From: Leucogyrophana mollusca
Taxonomy: Eukaryota > Basidiomycota > Agaricomycetes > Boletales
Direction of reading: 5' to 3'
Assembly: GCA_021014945.1 (NCBI GenBank)
Contig: MU266463.1
Coordinates: forward strand, 1 to 64,000
DNA: 64,000 bases
Shown here: positions 1-10,780 of the stretch, piece by piece
How positions within the stretch are numbered: the first letter of the stretch is position 1
How the letters are laid out: the number at the start of each line of letters is the position of its first letter
Position numbers and translations under genes: made by a program
The notes under the pieces: generated by a model
Database searches by the model: none
What the model was told of the DNA's origin: nothing
Seen by the model: only the letters and a program-made list of their open reading frames with translations

Positions 1-437
1 GATTTGAGCTCGCCGTTGATGTGGTTAGTCTTGCGTTTTCGCATGAACGTCGTCGATTTTGGTGACATTGACTGACTGGGTTATATGCAGGTGTTGGTCG
101 TGGAGTGGATGAGGTGGGCTTCTTTCTAAGTCGTTCGAACCACCATGCACTGGGCGTGTATGATGCTCTTCAAGTCCGCAAGAGCAGCGATGCCATGTGA
201 ATCCGGTGTCATGGTATTATTATAATATTGTTGCCTGACAAGATTGGGGTTTGGGGTCAAGCTCAAGGTTCATTGGGGTCAAAAGCTAAACGGATGTTGT
301 ACACTGCAGGCTATGCAAAGAATGTTCGAATGAGATAACAGAGGTCCAAAGATGGCATTCGCCACAGTACAAACAGTTATGTAGATGCAAGTGTAAGATG
401 GTACATGAGTGCGTAATGCGACGAGTGTGAACTACCC
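1..437. other. No gene recognised at left edge
   Basis: I see no convincing reading frame, repeat or RNA gene here. Any gene would have to be a fragment entering from outside the window. The base composition is mixed and no splice-consistent coding segments were found on either strand. Confidence 0.4.
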
Positions 438-607
438 TTATTTTGATCTACATAGCGTCTAATATGCCAGTGGTATCTTATACCACGACGACGTCATGAT
501 CTCGACTGCCACATCACACCCATCACCCATGACACGGGACATACTACTGCTAGCCTCGGACTACCGCACACGAAGACGACCATCCACCGAGGACGCTGTA
601 ATCTGTA
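438..607 (+). repeat. Direct repeat R1, left copy (about 170 bp)
   Basis: This stretch matches 7774-7946 in the same orientation with scattered substitutions and small indels. Shared blocks include ttattttgatc at the left end, ttataccacgacgac in the middle and ccaccgaggacgc near the right end. The two copies bracket about 7.2 kb containing zinc-finger copy A, a tandem repeat and the CxC5-like relic. No terminal TG..CA, primer-binding site or polypurine tract was found, so I do not call it an LTR. Confidence 0.65.
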
Positions 608-3600
608 CCCGGTTCGCGACAGACTCATCCCACATTGCCATTAGCTCCTTGTAAATTGTCGCTTTGCGACGGATCGTGGGTGGAATAGGTGCCGAATACA
701 TTCGAACTTCGGCATGTGGCCATTGTGTGTGTCCAGCCCGAGGCCGTTCAAGTGTACATTGGGCTCAGTCGGGACCACACCACGCAACAGTGCACCCGCA
801 AGTTTTTCGAGCTCCCGATCGAGGACCCGTACATTGCGGCCGGGGGCGAGGTGGGTCCACTGAGATCCGGGAGGGTGCCATTCGAGCAGGTGGATAAACC
901 GGTGATGAGCATCGTCGCGTTTTAGGCGGGCGTGGTAGGCACGGGGGTGGTGGCGAAGACGGCGCTGCATGAGTTGACGGACGGAGGAGGCCAGGCGGAG
1001 GAGACGGCAGGCGATGAGGGGGAAGAGAAGGCGGAGGACAAGGATGGGGAGGAGAAGATGACCGAAGATCCCGTCGATGTGTCGGGCGAAACAGACCCAT
1101 CGGTACCCACCAACGACGACACGTCCGCCGACCCCGCCGCCAATCCAACGCCAGCGCCCAAACCTCAAACCCCGCCCACCGCCCACCAGCGTGCCGTCCT
1201 CGCGCGCAAGTCCTCTCTGTGTACCACCGCAACGGTTGCGCACGCTGAGGGGGCATACATCTGGTCTGCAGGCAACGCATTATAGTAATCGTCCGGTTTG
1301 GATTGGTTTAGAGTAGTGCTTTGCGGTTGTTGACGATTGGCGCTATTAGCACTCGGCCGAACGTGTGCTTATATTGAGTTTGAATTAAGTACTGGGCAAA
1401 TCCAGATTCGGCTCGGTATGGGAATGCCAAACATGAGGAGGATAAAAAGGATGAAGAGCACCAAGACCACTTGGGTTTGCAGAATCGAGAGGGGGAAAGT
1501 GTCTGTCAGGCTGGGGGAGAGGCTTTGTGATAGGGGCAAGTACGGCGATGAAAAGAGGAAGGTTGCACCAATTGAGGCCGTCTTTACACCAGCGCGGAGC
1601 TAGCAAAGCATCTTCCAATAAGCCGGAACATGGTGGTTCAGCCCTACAACATAGCGCTCCCGGAATACGTAGAATGCATGATTGACTTCGGCCTCGAGCG
1701 ATAGGCATGATGGAACTTTGCGTCCTGCAACGTACACCGCTGGTTACCAACGCCAATCGGGTTGGCTATGGACGCACCCTACAACGTGTACGGAGTCTCA
1801 GGCCGATGAAGGCGGTGAGCGCAGTGCCTGTGCTATGCAACCAAGACTCATTAGCACATGCTCAGAGATAAATATAATTTACATGATACGTGGGCGTGAA
1901 TGAAACCCTAAGAAAAGTCTAAAGAGCTTATTTTACTTTGGTTTACCCCATTATAAACTGCCCGAGTGTGTGTGCTTCGGCAACACGAGCGTAGCCTTCC
2001 CTTATGGGCTGGTCACTGGCGGCGCTGCCTCCTTGTTCAACATCGATAAGTTCACGAGCTGGACATAAGTAGCGACTCATCATACCGCACGAGTCCCCGT
2101 CGGTCTCCACATCCGAAATTAAATGGACATATCCCGCCATCTGGTCACTCAAACATTCTTTCAACGCCCACGCACCTCAGCCGCCCGGCCCGCCGAGTCC
2201 ATGGTAGTGATATTGGACTCCGCGATAGAGCCGCGACAAAGCTCCGGAGTCCGGGCACTTGATAAGAAAATAATGATGATCACAGTGCGTGATTTTTACG
2301 AGATCTTACGTTAATTCTAATTAGAACAATCGAACTCGTTCTCCTCTGTTCAGCATCCGCCACGACATCTTCTGCGTCAGTCGAAAGTCACGCCGTGCAC
2401 AAAATCCATGTGATTTCCTCGCATCGATAACTCAACACGCCCGGTTCCCTCACTGCCCCGTCATCAAATCGTGACTCACTCAGGTGCCCCCACCGACCTG
2501 AGCATGTCTCCAAGATTTCTAGGACTGCGCGAGTAGCTGTCCGTGAAGCAAGTGACAGGAAGAACAGGAAGAATTTGATATCCGGTATGTAATCGATATT
2601 CGGTATGAAGATCTAGGACCAATCTTGTAACGGCAGTGTCGGATCTCAACCATCAGCAACAATGTAGTCACCGTCACCATTAACACACTTAATGTACGCC
2701 GTCAAGCCCCATAAACCAGGACACGGAGCAGGGATCAGCACAGGACGAAACACAAATGGGTGGGTGTCTTCATGTCTGGATCAATTTGATGGCGTGTTTA
2801 TGACTTCGTGTATTCCGGACCGGAACGTTCTATAAACCTTATAAATCGGACTGTCAATCTCCACCAAACGGACTGTCAATGTTTTACACGACGTGAAGGC
2901 CTGATCTTGAGCACACGGAGCAAATGGCTTGGTATTCTGAGAACCTTGGCGTGGCTTGGCGGAACCGGGCGTCTATAGGCGTCTATGCATCGGAACCTTG
3001 CGGTAGCCCGCCGAGCTCGAACCCTGCGGTATCTATAGCCTAATCCTCCCCACCCAACGGAAACCCGCTTGCAAGTACCCCAACCTATCGGCCCGCGCCT
3101 CCATTCCACAAAGATAGCGATAGGCATCGCCTGCCATTTAATTTACCGAACGTGGTGATTTGGGGGTACTTACAGCAATTTGCCGCATGGCACATCGACG
3201 ATTGGTGGATTTGATTGGGTTGCGCCAATGAGACGGTGGGGACTCCGGGCGCTCCAACGTTGACCAGTGGCTTCTGATCCCCAATCTTCTTTCCCCATAG
3301 GTCCGCTCCACCTAAGTATCAATCACAGGAGGTTGCTTTAGAGCGGGCGATCATTCGGGTGAGCGATTACTTCAATCTTGAAGTTGATTCACGCCGCTGG
3401 CACCCGCCACCCTGTCACATCACCGTTCGTCCTACACAGAGTAGCATTACCCCCATTGGACATGAATGGACAGACAAATACATCAGGTTCGTTTCGGTGC
3501 GGCCCTTGTATCACGTCCTTACCATGATGTCTGGTCCATGATCGTGCCGGTATGAAGGCGTCCCTAGCTGGTGAAGCCCCTTTCAGTTTCCCCACCATCT

Positions 3601-4670
3601 CTGTTTCCCTTCATACACCAATTTGTAAGCCAATTGATGAGTGATTGAGTCAGCGCTGACCATTTACTGCGCCACTAATATCTCTCGTGCCTCGCTGCTA
3701 GTGTTAGTTCCCCAACACCACCTGTGCTCGTGAAGTTTCTTATTGGCACAGGACCCGTCGCAGTTTTCGGACTGCCATACATTGTGACGGAACACCCCTC
3801 GAGCCCCCGCACCGGCTCAAGCTTTCGTTATTGCCTTATCGTTCCACAGTCTGGTAACTATCGGGACTCCATGCCACCCGAAGGTGTCATTGACCATATA
3901 TCCTTCTAGATTGTGTCTTGACGCCCCTCAGCCTCAGTGGGGTCCATTCTGCGCCGTCGCGCCGCTTTGTTTCGCCTCAGCAAGTGGTATCGCTTACCCG
4001 ATTTCATCGTCTGCACTAGTTGTATGTCTTCGGTATTGTCTCAGCGAAGAATATAATATAAGATTACCCCAGGTGACCCAGGACTTCACATGGGCGTCAA
4101 CATGTTCTATTACCAGACACACAGCCGTATTCCCGGCGTCGTCGTGGACCTGCAGAGGCGGTGCTATGGTCGCCCAAAAAATGTGATCTTGGGCATCATA
4201 AAGGAGCCTGGATCCTCTGGGGCGGCTGAAGTAAAAAAAATTCTCTGTGGTAATAGTTTTGTTTTGTCTCCCTTGTACGGTGTTAAATTTTGTGTACTTC
4301 GTGTGTAACTCATAGTCTTGAAGGTTCGATTTTTGTAGCCAGGGTGTGTACAGATGATACGAAATTGAAAGCGAGTCTATTTCTCTCTAACTCTACCCCG
4401 TGAACGTGTGAACCTTTTCCCACACACGTCTGGAATACTATTTGAATACATCAGGATCGTGCATAGAGGTTCGAACTCCACGAGATCTCCGCGATATAGA
4501 CGGACACAGCATATGAGTCTGAAACATTAATTGCATCTCCCTGCATCTCCCCAGCAGCCTCGTCTCTGCACAAAGCCCGCATGAGTTCTCCGCAATCAAT
4601 AACTCGGCGCCCCCGGTTCCCCCTCTGTCTCGTCACAAAAGCGCCCGGGCGCTAGTAAGATACAGCACCC
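608..4670. other. Gene-poor interval without supported coding sequence
   Basis: Several open frames of 60-200 codons exist here, for example on the minus strand at 641-1243 and on the plus strand at 932-1285. They overlap each other in several frames, have no recognisable domain, and are long mainly because the 850-1250 stretch is GC-rich. I could not assemble a spliced gene. The region is probably degraded repeat-derived DNA. Confidence 0.4.
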
Positions 4671-4682
4671 TACCCACTTGAG

Positions 4683-5807
4683 CACGTCTGGGCTTTTATC
4701 GGAGTTGATTGCGCACACACATTCTGACAACGATCGAGGCCTGTTTATCGTACGAAACATACAGTTTGAATGCTAATGTCAAGATCTCGACGCACAGTAT
4801 GACAGAACCGGTTATCATTTTTCGCTAAACTCTATGACACGCCTCTCTTTACACCACAACCCCTCTGTCTATGCCTCCGCAAGGAATTACCGGAGGATAG
4901 CATCTTGAAGCATCTGGGGCAGCTCAGTTTGGTATTCATGTGGCGGTTCACGATGTGCCTCGAAAGGGAGTCAGCCCGGATCTCTTTCATGCACCCATCC
5001 CAGAAGCATGTCACCCGCGAGCTGTTTCTTTTGACGTTGTGGTAACGCCGCAAGTGCCGCGCAACGTCAAGTCGGTCGGCAATGATCGATATGTTGCATG
5101 GCGACCCATTGCAGTCGAACTGACATCTATGCAAGGTGGATGCTTGCGCGAAATGAGCGAACGAACTCGCGCCTGATGCCTGTTCCGAGGGTACGTTCAG
5201 GAGATCAGGTGTCACCAGTGGATCTCCGAGGATAGAAGGGGATAGTGGAAGGTTGGGAGTGTATGTGTCCACCAAGGGCTGGGAAATTACAGCACCGGTG
5301 AAAGCTTGATCCAGTTCCGCCCAAAAACTGTCTTCGTAACCAAGCGGGAGATTCCTTCACAATATTGCTGTGCGTAAACAAGCTGTACATGAAACTGCAC
5401 CCGTCACTTACTGTTGAGGCACCTCTAAAGGTTGGTTATTGGTTTCTCCCCATTGATAAAGTTCACCGACGGGGAGAGGATATACGTGCAAGTAATCGAG
5501 AATACTGATAGATATGGGTCGAGATCGTCATCAGAGACATCAATCGAAGGGGAGCGTACCTCATGGTATATACCTGTGCTAAAGGTGTAAATTCTCGAGG
5601 GGTGGTTGGTGGTATGAATATCCCCGAACAACGTTGGGTATACATATTGTGTCTGGATGCTGATAGCGAGAAGGGAAAGTACGCCAGTGAAAGCGGTGGT
5701 GGGACAACGATATGGAGTGCTGAAGTGTTTATAACTCGAGCTGGCTGTCTCGTTATTTCCGTGAGGTTGGGTCGCCATTCATGCGATAGGCCTTGACTTT
5801 ATACAAG
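4683..5807. repeat. Duplicated segment, copy A (zinc-finger locus)
   Basis: About 1.1 kb is homologous, in the same orientation, to 8885-10196. Homology starts near the shared block tttatcggagttgattgcg and ends near the shared ttgactt just after the gene's 5' flank. Copy A lacks about 170 bp of coding sequence that is present in copy B, just downstream of the shared DTY codons. The duplicate carries the whole zinc-finger gene with both flanks, so this is a segmental DNA duplication rather than a retrocopy: the intron positions are kept in both copies. Confidence 0.8.
4832..5645 (-). CDS. C2H2-type zinc finger protein, apparently intact copy (3 exons)
   Basis: Splicing exons 5645-5560, 5504-5412 and 5354-4832 gives an uninterrupted 233-residue protein; donors are gtacgc and gtaagt, acceptors cag and aag. 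The N-terminal half is acidic and Tyr/Leu-rich (for example GELYQW and YEDSFWAELD) with no known fold. The C-terminal third has a C-x4-C-x12-H-x4-H finger (from VTCFWDGC to HIVNRH) followed by a C-x2-C-x12-H-x4-C finger ending RQRGC. An upstream Cys/His segment (HRCQFD..RHLRRYH) may be a third, atypical finger. This suggests a DNA-binding regulator, target unknown. Splice phases agree at every junction. Compared with the copy at 9.1-10.0 kb it lacks about 57 residues between the exon 3 start and the fingers, so it may be an internally deleted version. Confidence 0.65.
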
Positions 5808-6016
5808 TGATTACCTGAGGCCAAAATTAATGGAACGGAACGCTGACTCCCCCCCCCCCCCCTTTATATTCCACACCTTCCTCTTTCATCGCTGATGGCC
5901 ATGGGTCGGCCCAATTCAGAGCGCCAGTTCTGTACCGTAAGTCCTGTCGCGCCGGCGAACCCAATCATTGACTTCGGCCGTTGGGACTACCATACCCCTG
6001 CCATTCCTCTCCGCCC
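5808..6016. other. Short spacer with C14 homopolymer
   Basis: A run of about 14 C lies at 5850-5863. No coding sequence or other element was identified. Confidence 0.4.
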
Positions 6017-6395
6017 GGGGCCAGCCGAATGCCTGCAGATACCTGTTGATTTACTGTCCGTGCGTTCAGCATGCTGCGGTATACTCAAACCGTACTAAAC
6101 CACGGTACAGATCTAAGATTTCGATCGCCGTGTTGGGTTTTGGTTTCGCTCTGTCCTTAATACCAGCGTGGGACTGGCAACCGGATGCCTGCACATTCTT
6201 TGTCGATTTTCTGTACGCGGTTAGCACTCGACTCGGACGTACCAAACCACGGTACAGATCTAAGATCTCGATTGACGTGTTGGGTTTTAATCTTCCTCAG
6301 TTCCTTAATAGAAGCGCGGGGCCGGCAACCGGATGCCTGTCTATACCTGTACATTCCCGTCGATTTGCTGTGCGTGTGTCCAGCATGCTGCATCC
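6017..6395 (+). repeat. Imperfect tandem repeat, about 148 bp period
   Basis: Two and a half degenerate units are visible. Shared blocks include accacggtacagatctaag at 6101-6119 and 6250-6268, cgtgttgggtttt downstream of each, and gccggatgcctg-like blocks near 6029, 6180 and 6330. Unit spacing is about 149 bp. The region has no convincing gene, and the repeated block is unlike any other sequence in the window. Confidence 0.7.
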
Positions 6396-6665
6396 CCGGC
6401 CTTCTGTTCGATGAACTGTTTGATATCGGTCCCCAGGTGCGCTGGGCACTGCGGCACAGGAAGTTTAAATTTTCGAAAGTCCGCACAGGCCAGACTGCGG
6501 AGTCCGAGTCAGCCCAACCGAAAAGTCAGGCTGGCGGCCCGAGTGAGCATCTGAGCACGACTCGTGCTCGCGGTGTCCCCCTGACCTTTGACACACATCA
6601 TGTCAAGTACCTCCCTCCTTTTACGGCGGTTGAAGCCCATTTAAGCCGACCTACCACTTGATGTC

Positions 6666-6989
6666 GTGCTCTGCTTCATTTCTCTCGTATCTCCACTCAA
6701 AAACGGCATCATACTGACACTGCCGGCTACTGGCATGCCTGCTGTACCCCACAACATCAGCTTCCGCCCAGTGTCACAGCGTTTCCTTGCACAGAGCTGT
6801 GATCTGACCACTCGCGAAGTTGCCCAGTGGTGGACAGTACTCAAGGACCTCGTTTGGGAGGGCAACGTTATCCCATTCGTGGCTCCTTGTGGAATGATTG
6901 TTGCCCGTCGAACCTTTTATGGTGCTGAGGGGGTCGGGAGTGTCATAGTAAGTCCATCAGTCCTCAAAGTTGTACTCACGTCTCACTAG
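6666..6989 (+). pseudogene. Relic resembling the N-terminus of a KDZ-transposon-associated CxC5 protein
   Basis: The open frame has the layout I know from the start of CxC5 (cysteine cluster) proteins linked to KDZ transposases in mushrooms: FISLVSPLKNGIILT, then a Pro-rich turn, then FLAQSCDL, then QWWTVLKDLVW. The expected downstream cysteine cluster and transposase are absent. After about 6950 the frame runs into unrelated sequence, and fragments at 7200-7600 are in conflicting frames. I read it as a decayed fragment, with no expression implied. The family call rests on remembered family pattern only; a hypothetical host protein fragment is the alternative. Confidence 0.4.
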
Positions 6990-7773
6990 CACGCTTGATA
7001 GAAGATGATCAAGTGGTGTGTAGCGCTGCTGAACTGATTAAGGACGTCGGGGCTGCTACTATTTCCCCTCAGAAGCCCTTCTTCCAAAGGAATATCCGAC
7101 TTGCCCCCCAAGGGATTGGTTCGCGAACGGGATGCGGGTGGACAATGGCACTTGCGCGCTGACCCACCGCATGGTATCGCTGATGGTACGAGAAATGGCC
7201 TAGCTGGACTTGACAAGGTCCTTTGGGCGCTTTGTTGAAACTTGGGCGGTGCGAGTCCTAGCAGGCGTGTTGTTGTTTCCACGGACCTCGCCGTGTGCCT
7301 CAGACACGACAGCACTGAGCCAGAGCTGCACACTCAGGCTCGGGGATCCAAAGGTTGTTGGTCCACGAATGCACGAATGCAAGATTGGATGGCCTTCGAG
7401 AATCTTTGCGTGGGAATTCGAACCCCGCCAACTTTCCAGGTATGGACGGACACATGTACAATGCTTCCTCGACACTTTCTTACTCTGAGCTTTCAATTTC
7501 ATCCACCCAACGACGCCTCTGTGAAAGTCGAAAATCACCGTGGGCACAAGGCCCGGAATATGATCTCGCTGTAAACAATACTTCAGCACCTCTGGTTTCC
7601 TTACTGTCACATTGTGGTACGATGACCTACAGGGTTGTGATACCCTACCGACCCAAGTGCTATTTTCAAGATTTTCGGGACTACGTGGGTATTGAGTGTA
7701 GATGGTCGTGAATGAAGTGGCAGAAAGGTCAGGGAACTTGGCGAGATAACGAGGTCTGGTATGTAAACGACCT

Positions 7774-7946
7774 TTATTTTGATCGACGTAGGGTCTGATA
7801 CGCCAGTGATATCGATCTTATACCACGACGACATCATGATCTCGACCGCCACATCCCACCCATCATGCATCACCCACGACATGGGACATGCTATAGCTAG
7901 CCCCAGACTGCCGACGACGATCCACCGAGGACGCCATGATCTGTAG
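7774..7946 (+). repeat. Direct repeat R1, right copy
   Basis: This is the second copy of the element at 438-607, in the same orientation. It contains ttattttgatc, ttataccacgacgac and ccaccgaggacgcc in the same order. Differences are mostly point changes plus a few short insertions, for example an extra block around catgcatcacc. Confidence 0.65.
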
Positions 7947-8168
7947 AAAGTTCTCAGACGTGACGCACCCCGCCCTCTCGACGCTGTGTTTTCTACCCTT
8001 CCGAGGCCGTTACGGCTTTATTTGGTCCCGTCACTGTCTGCCACTTATGCGGGACGGTATCGTCGCCAACTCACGCAGTCGTGGCAGCGGTGGATGAGGC
8101 ACTTCCCAACTTTGCCAAAACGTCGTCGTCAGCGCTCCCCGGCTCTCCTCCACTCTGGTAACTTCGGG

Positions 8169-8290
8169 TCCGGCTCATCCACAGTTTCGAGTCCAACCCC
8201 CTGCCAATAATTTCTATTCCGACCCCTCATCGGCAGCTTCGAGTCCGACTCCGCATCGGTAGCCTCGATCTGCTCCTCTCTGCCAATATC
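8169..8290 (+). repeat. Minisatellite, 26 bp period
   Basis: Consecutive units start at 8192, 8218 and 8244 (26 bp spacing), preceded by a 23 bp unit at 8169 and followed by a decayed unit. The clearest unit reads tccgacccctcatcggcagc followed by ttcgag. The array is short (about 4-5 units) and degenerate, and lies in non-coding DNA. Confidence 0.6.
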
Positions 8291-8884
8291 TGGAACAGGT
8301 ATCCAAACTTCCGAAGCCGAAGATGGATCGCCATACTCCACTCAAACTCGTTTTACTCCCCAACCTCGCATCCCTCCCTGAGAACCTAGTGTGACTCAAA
8401 GACGTCACCACCGAGCTCCGAGCTCTGGATCGACTGAAAGGCTTCCTCGCGATGATCAAGCTAACTTGCGACTTGCCATCAAGCCATCAAGCGCTTTCTC
8501 CGCCACCCATACCAGTGGCATAGCTGGTGTCACAGAGCGCATGCCACTTAACAAGAGACATCTGTAGCGCGGTCGACGATAGCGATGGGTCGTCGCGACA
8601 CTCAGACGGGCCATGAGGACCGCGTGATTTGTATCCCCTCTGAATGTCAAGGCGGACGGCCTGTATGCACTCGCTGTCGCAACCCACATCTGCACCCGCC
8701 GGCTGGCGGTGAGTCTCCACTAAACGAACGTCGGCCCATGTAAACGTAGTTCTGCTTTCGCATTGTCGCACCGTCCACGGGCCGAATCGGTCGACATTCA
8801 CGTTAGGCTTCTAAATTGGTCGGTATTCAACTTCACGGGCCACTTTCGCGTCATCCTCGATACTCCGCACCCCACCGACCTCCG

Positions 8885-10196
8885 CGCGTCTGGGATTTTA
8901 TCGGAGTTGATTGCGAACACACATTCTGATAATAATCGAGGTACCTTTATTGTACAAAACATACGGTTTGTATGCTAATGTCAAGACTTCGACGTACAGG
9001 ATGGACCAATTCCCGGTTTTCGCTAAACTCTACGACGCGCCTCTCTTTGCACCACAACCCCTCTGTCTATGCCTCCACAAGGAACTAACGAAGGGTAATA
9101 TCATCTAGGGCAGCCCAGTCTAGTCTTCATGTGGCGGTTCACGATGTGCCTCGAAAGGGAGTCAGCCCGGATCTCCTTCGTGCACCCTTCCCAGAGGCAC
9201 GTCACCCGTGAGCTGTTGATCTTGACGTTGTGGTAAAGCCGCAAGTGCCGCGCGACGCTAAGTCGGTCGGCAATGATCGATGTGTGGCATGCCGACACGT
9301 TGTGGTCGAACTGACATCTATGCGTGGTGGATGCTTCCGCGAAAGGAGCGAGCGAACTCGCACCTAACGCTTGTTCCGAGGGTACGTTCAGGACAGCAGG
9401 TGCCATCGATGAATCCCCTTGGATAGAGGGGGATGGCAGAAGGTTGTTAAAGGGAGTCACCGGGAGGTTGAAGGGGATGGCTTGGTCGGCAAAAGATCCA
9501 TGATCTCCGGTGAGATTCTGGTGAGAGACAGCGGTATGATCGGCGGGCGAATACTGATGGTTATATCCAGAACGGTCGTCAATCATGAATCCGAGATACA
9601 CTTGCGGATCGTATTGAACCATCCCCGTGTCATTTGTGATGGGAGGCATGGGAATGTATGTGTCCACCAAAGGCTGTGAAATCACAGCGCCGGTGAAGGC
9701 TTGCCACGATCCCGCCCAAAAACTGTCCTCATAAGCGAGTGGAACATTCCTTCACAATGTCGCCGTGCGTAAACATGCTGTACACGAAACTGCATCGTCA
9801 CTTACTGTTGAGACACCTCTTGGTCATTGACTTCCGCCCATTGATAAAGTTCACCGATGGGGAGAGGATATGCGAGCAAGTAATCGAGAAGACTGATAGA
9901 TATGGGTCGAGACCGTCATCAGAGACATAAATCGAAGAGGCGCATACCTCATGGTATATTTTTGTGCTAAAGGTGAGATTCCTGAGGGGTGATTGCTGGT
10001 ATTTTTATATTGAGCAACGTTGAGTATACGTCTTGTGTCTGTATGCTGACAGCGAGAAAAGAAAGCACACCAGCGGAAGCGGTGGTGGGACGACGATATG
10101 GAGTATCGAAGTGTTTATAACTTGACCCGGGCGTCTTGAGCGACGCATCTCGTTATTCTCGTGGGGTTAGGTCAACGGGCTTTGACTTGATATAAG
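8885..10196. repeat. Duplicated segment, copy B (zinc-finger locus)
   Basis: This is the direct duplicate of 4683-5807, about 4.2 kb downstream. It keeps the intron positions and both flanks. It is longer than copy A because it keeps about 170 bp of coding sequence that A has lost, but it has its own coding lesions (see the pseudogene within it). Confidence 0.8.
9101..10031 (-). pseudogene. C2H2 zinc finger protein, degenerate duplicate
   Basis: This is homologous exon by exon to the gene at 4832-5645. Three lesions are visible. The codon aligned with the start ATG is ACG (10029-10031 on the plus strand reads cgt). One nucleotide is missing in exon 1 near 9983, which shifts the frame. A 7 nt deletion just after the LGCPR codons near 9105 brings an immediate stop, removing the last finger. 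The middle is open for 194 codons and holds the longer Tyr/Pro/Asp-rich linker (for example MVQYDPQVYL). An in-frame ATG at 9685 could still start a shortened protein with one complete finger, so residual expression cannot be excluded. Confidence 0.7.
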
Positions 10197-10780
10197 AAAG
10201 GGGGGGCTGCACCGATGGGGTAAGTAGGTTGTTTGTGGTTCCACCACCATATGCCAAACTTTGCTCTTTCATTGGTCATGGTATGCCCTGTTGGCCGCAA
10301 GTTGGCGCTCGTCGGCGGGCATATATACTTACAACGCGCTTATATTCATATACTTGCAGTGTGTTCTTCAACTTAACGTGCTTTGCTTGCCATATATGTC
10401 AGGTGCCGGAAGTAGCCGCAGTGCGGAGTCCGGCACCGCAGGTCTAGCTGAGCAGCAAGCTTGTAGATTCGGGGGTCTGCATCACTTGCACCGTCGTTTC
10501 TCACACACCTGTCACTCCCTTAGGTTTTGCCGACCGTGGTCAGGACCAGTACATTACTTGTTTCGTGCATACTAGTGGAGACTGGGGGTCGTATGGGGGC
10601 TTTCTGATGGAATGTCCCTGGGAGATTGTTCCGTAGAGACGTGTGCGGCGGGCAATGCGAATCATGGTGGTCCTTGTGATAGATGGATATTGAATAAGGG
10701 CTGATGTCATCCGTCACGTGGAGGTCACGTGCGGCTACTTCGGTGGCGACTGTGAAATTTGAGGCGCAACGCTGACGACG
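10197..10780. other. Intergenic region upstream of GPI16
   Basis: No supported gene. A G7 run lies near 10200. The 10550-10780 part is the presumed GPI16 promoter and leader; no clear TATA box was seen. Confidence 0.4.

Noticed and set aside
641..1285. Overlapping 80-200 codon frames on both strands
   Set aside because: They exist in four frames at once across a GC-rich stretch, have no recognisable domain, and could not be extended by splicing; probably chance open frames.
4455..4490. Another T-loop-like ggttcgaactcc
   Set aside because: No cloverleaf can be formed around it.
438..7946. LTR retrotransposon between the R1 repeats
   Set aside because: No terminal dinucleotides, primer-binding site, polypurine tract, gag or pol similarity was found.
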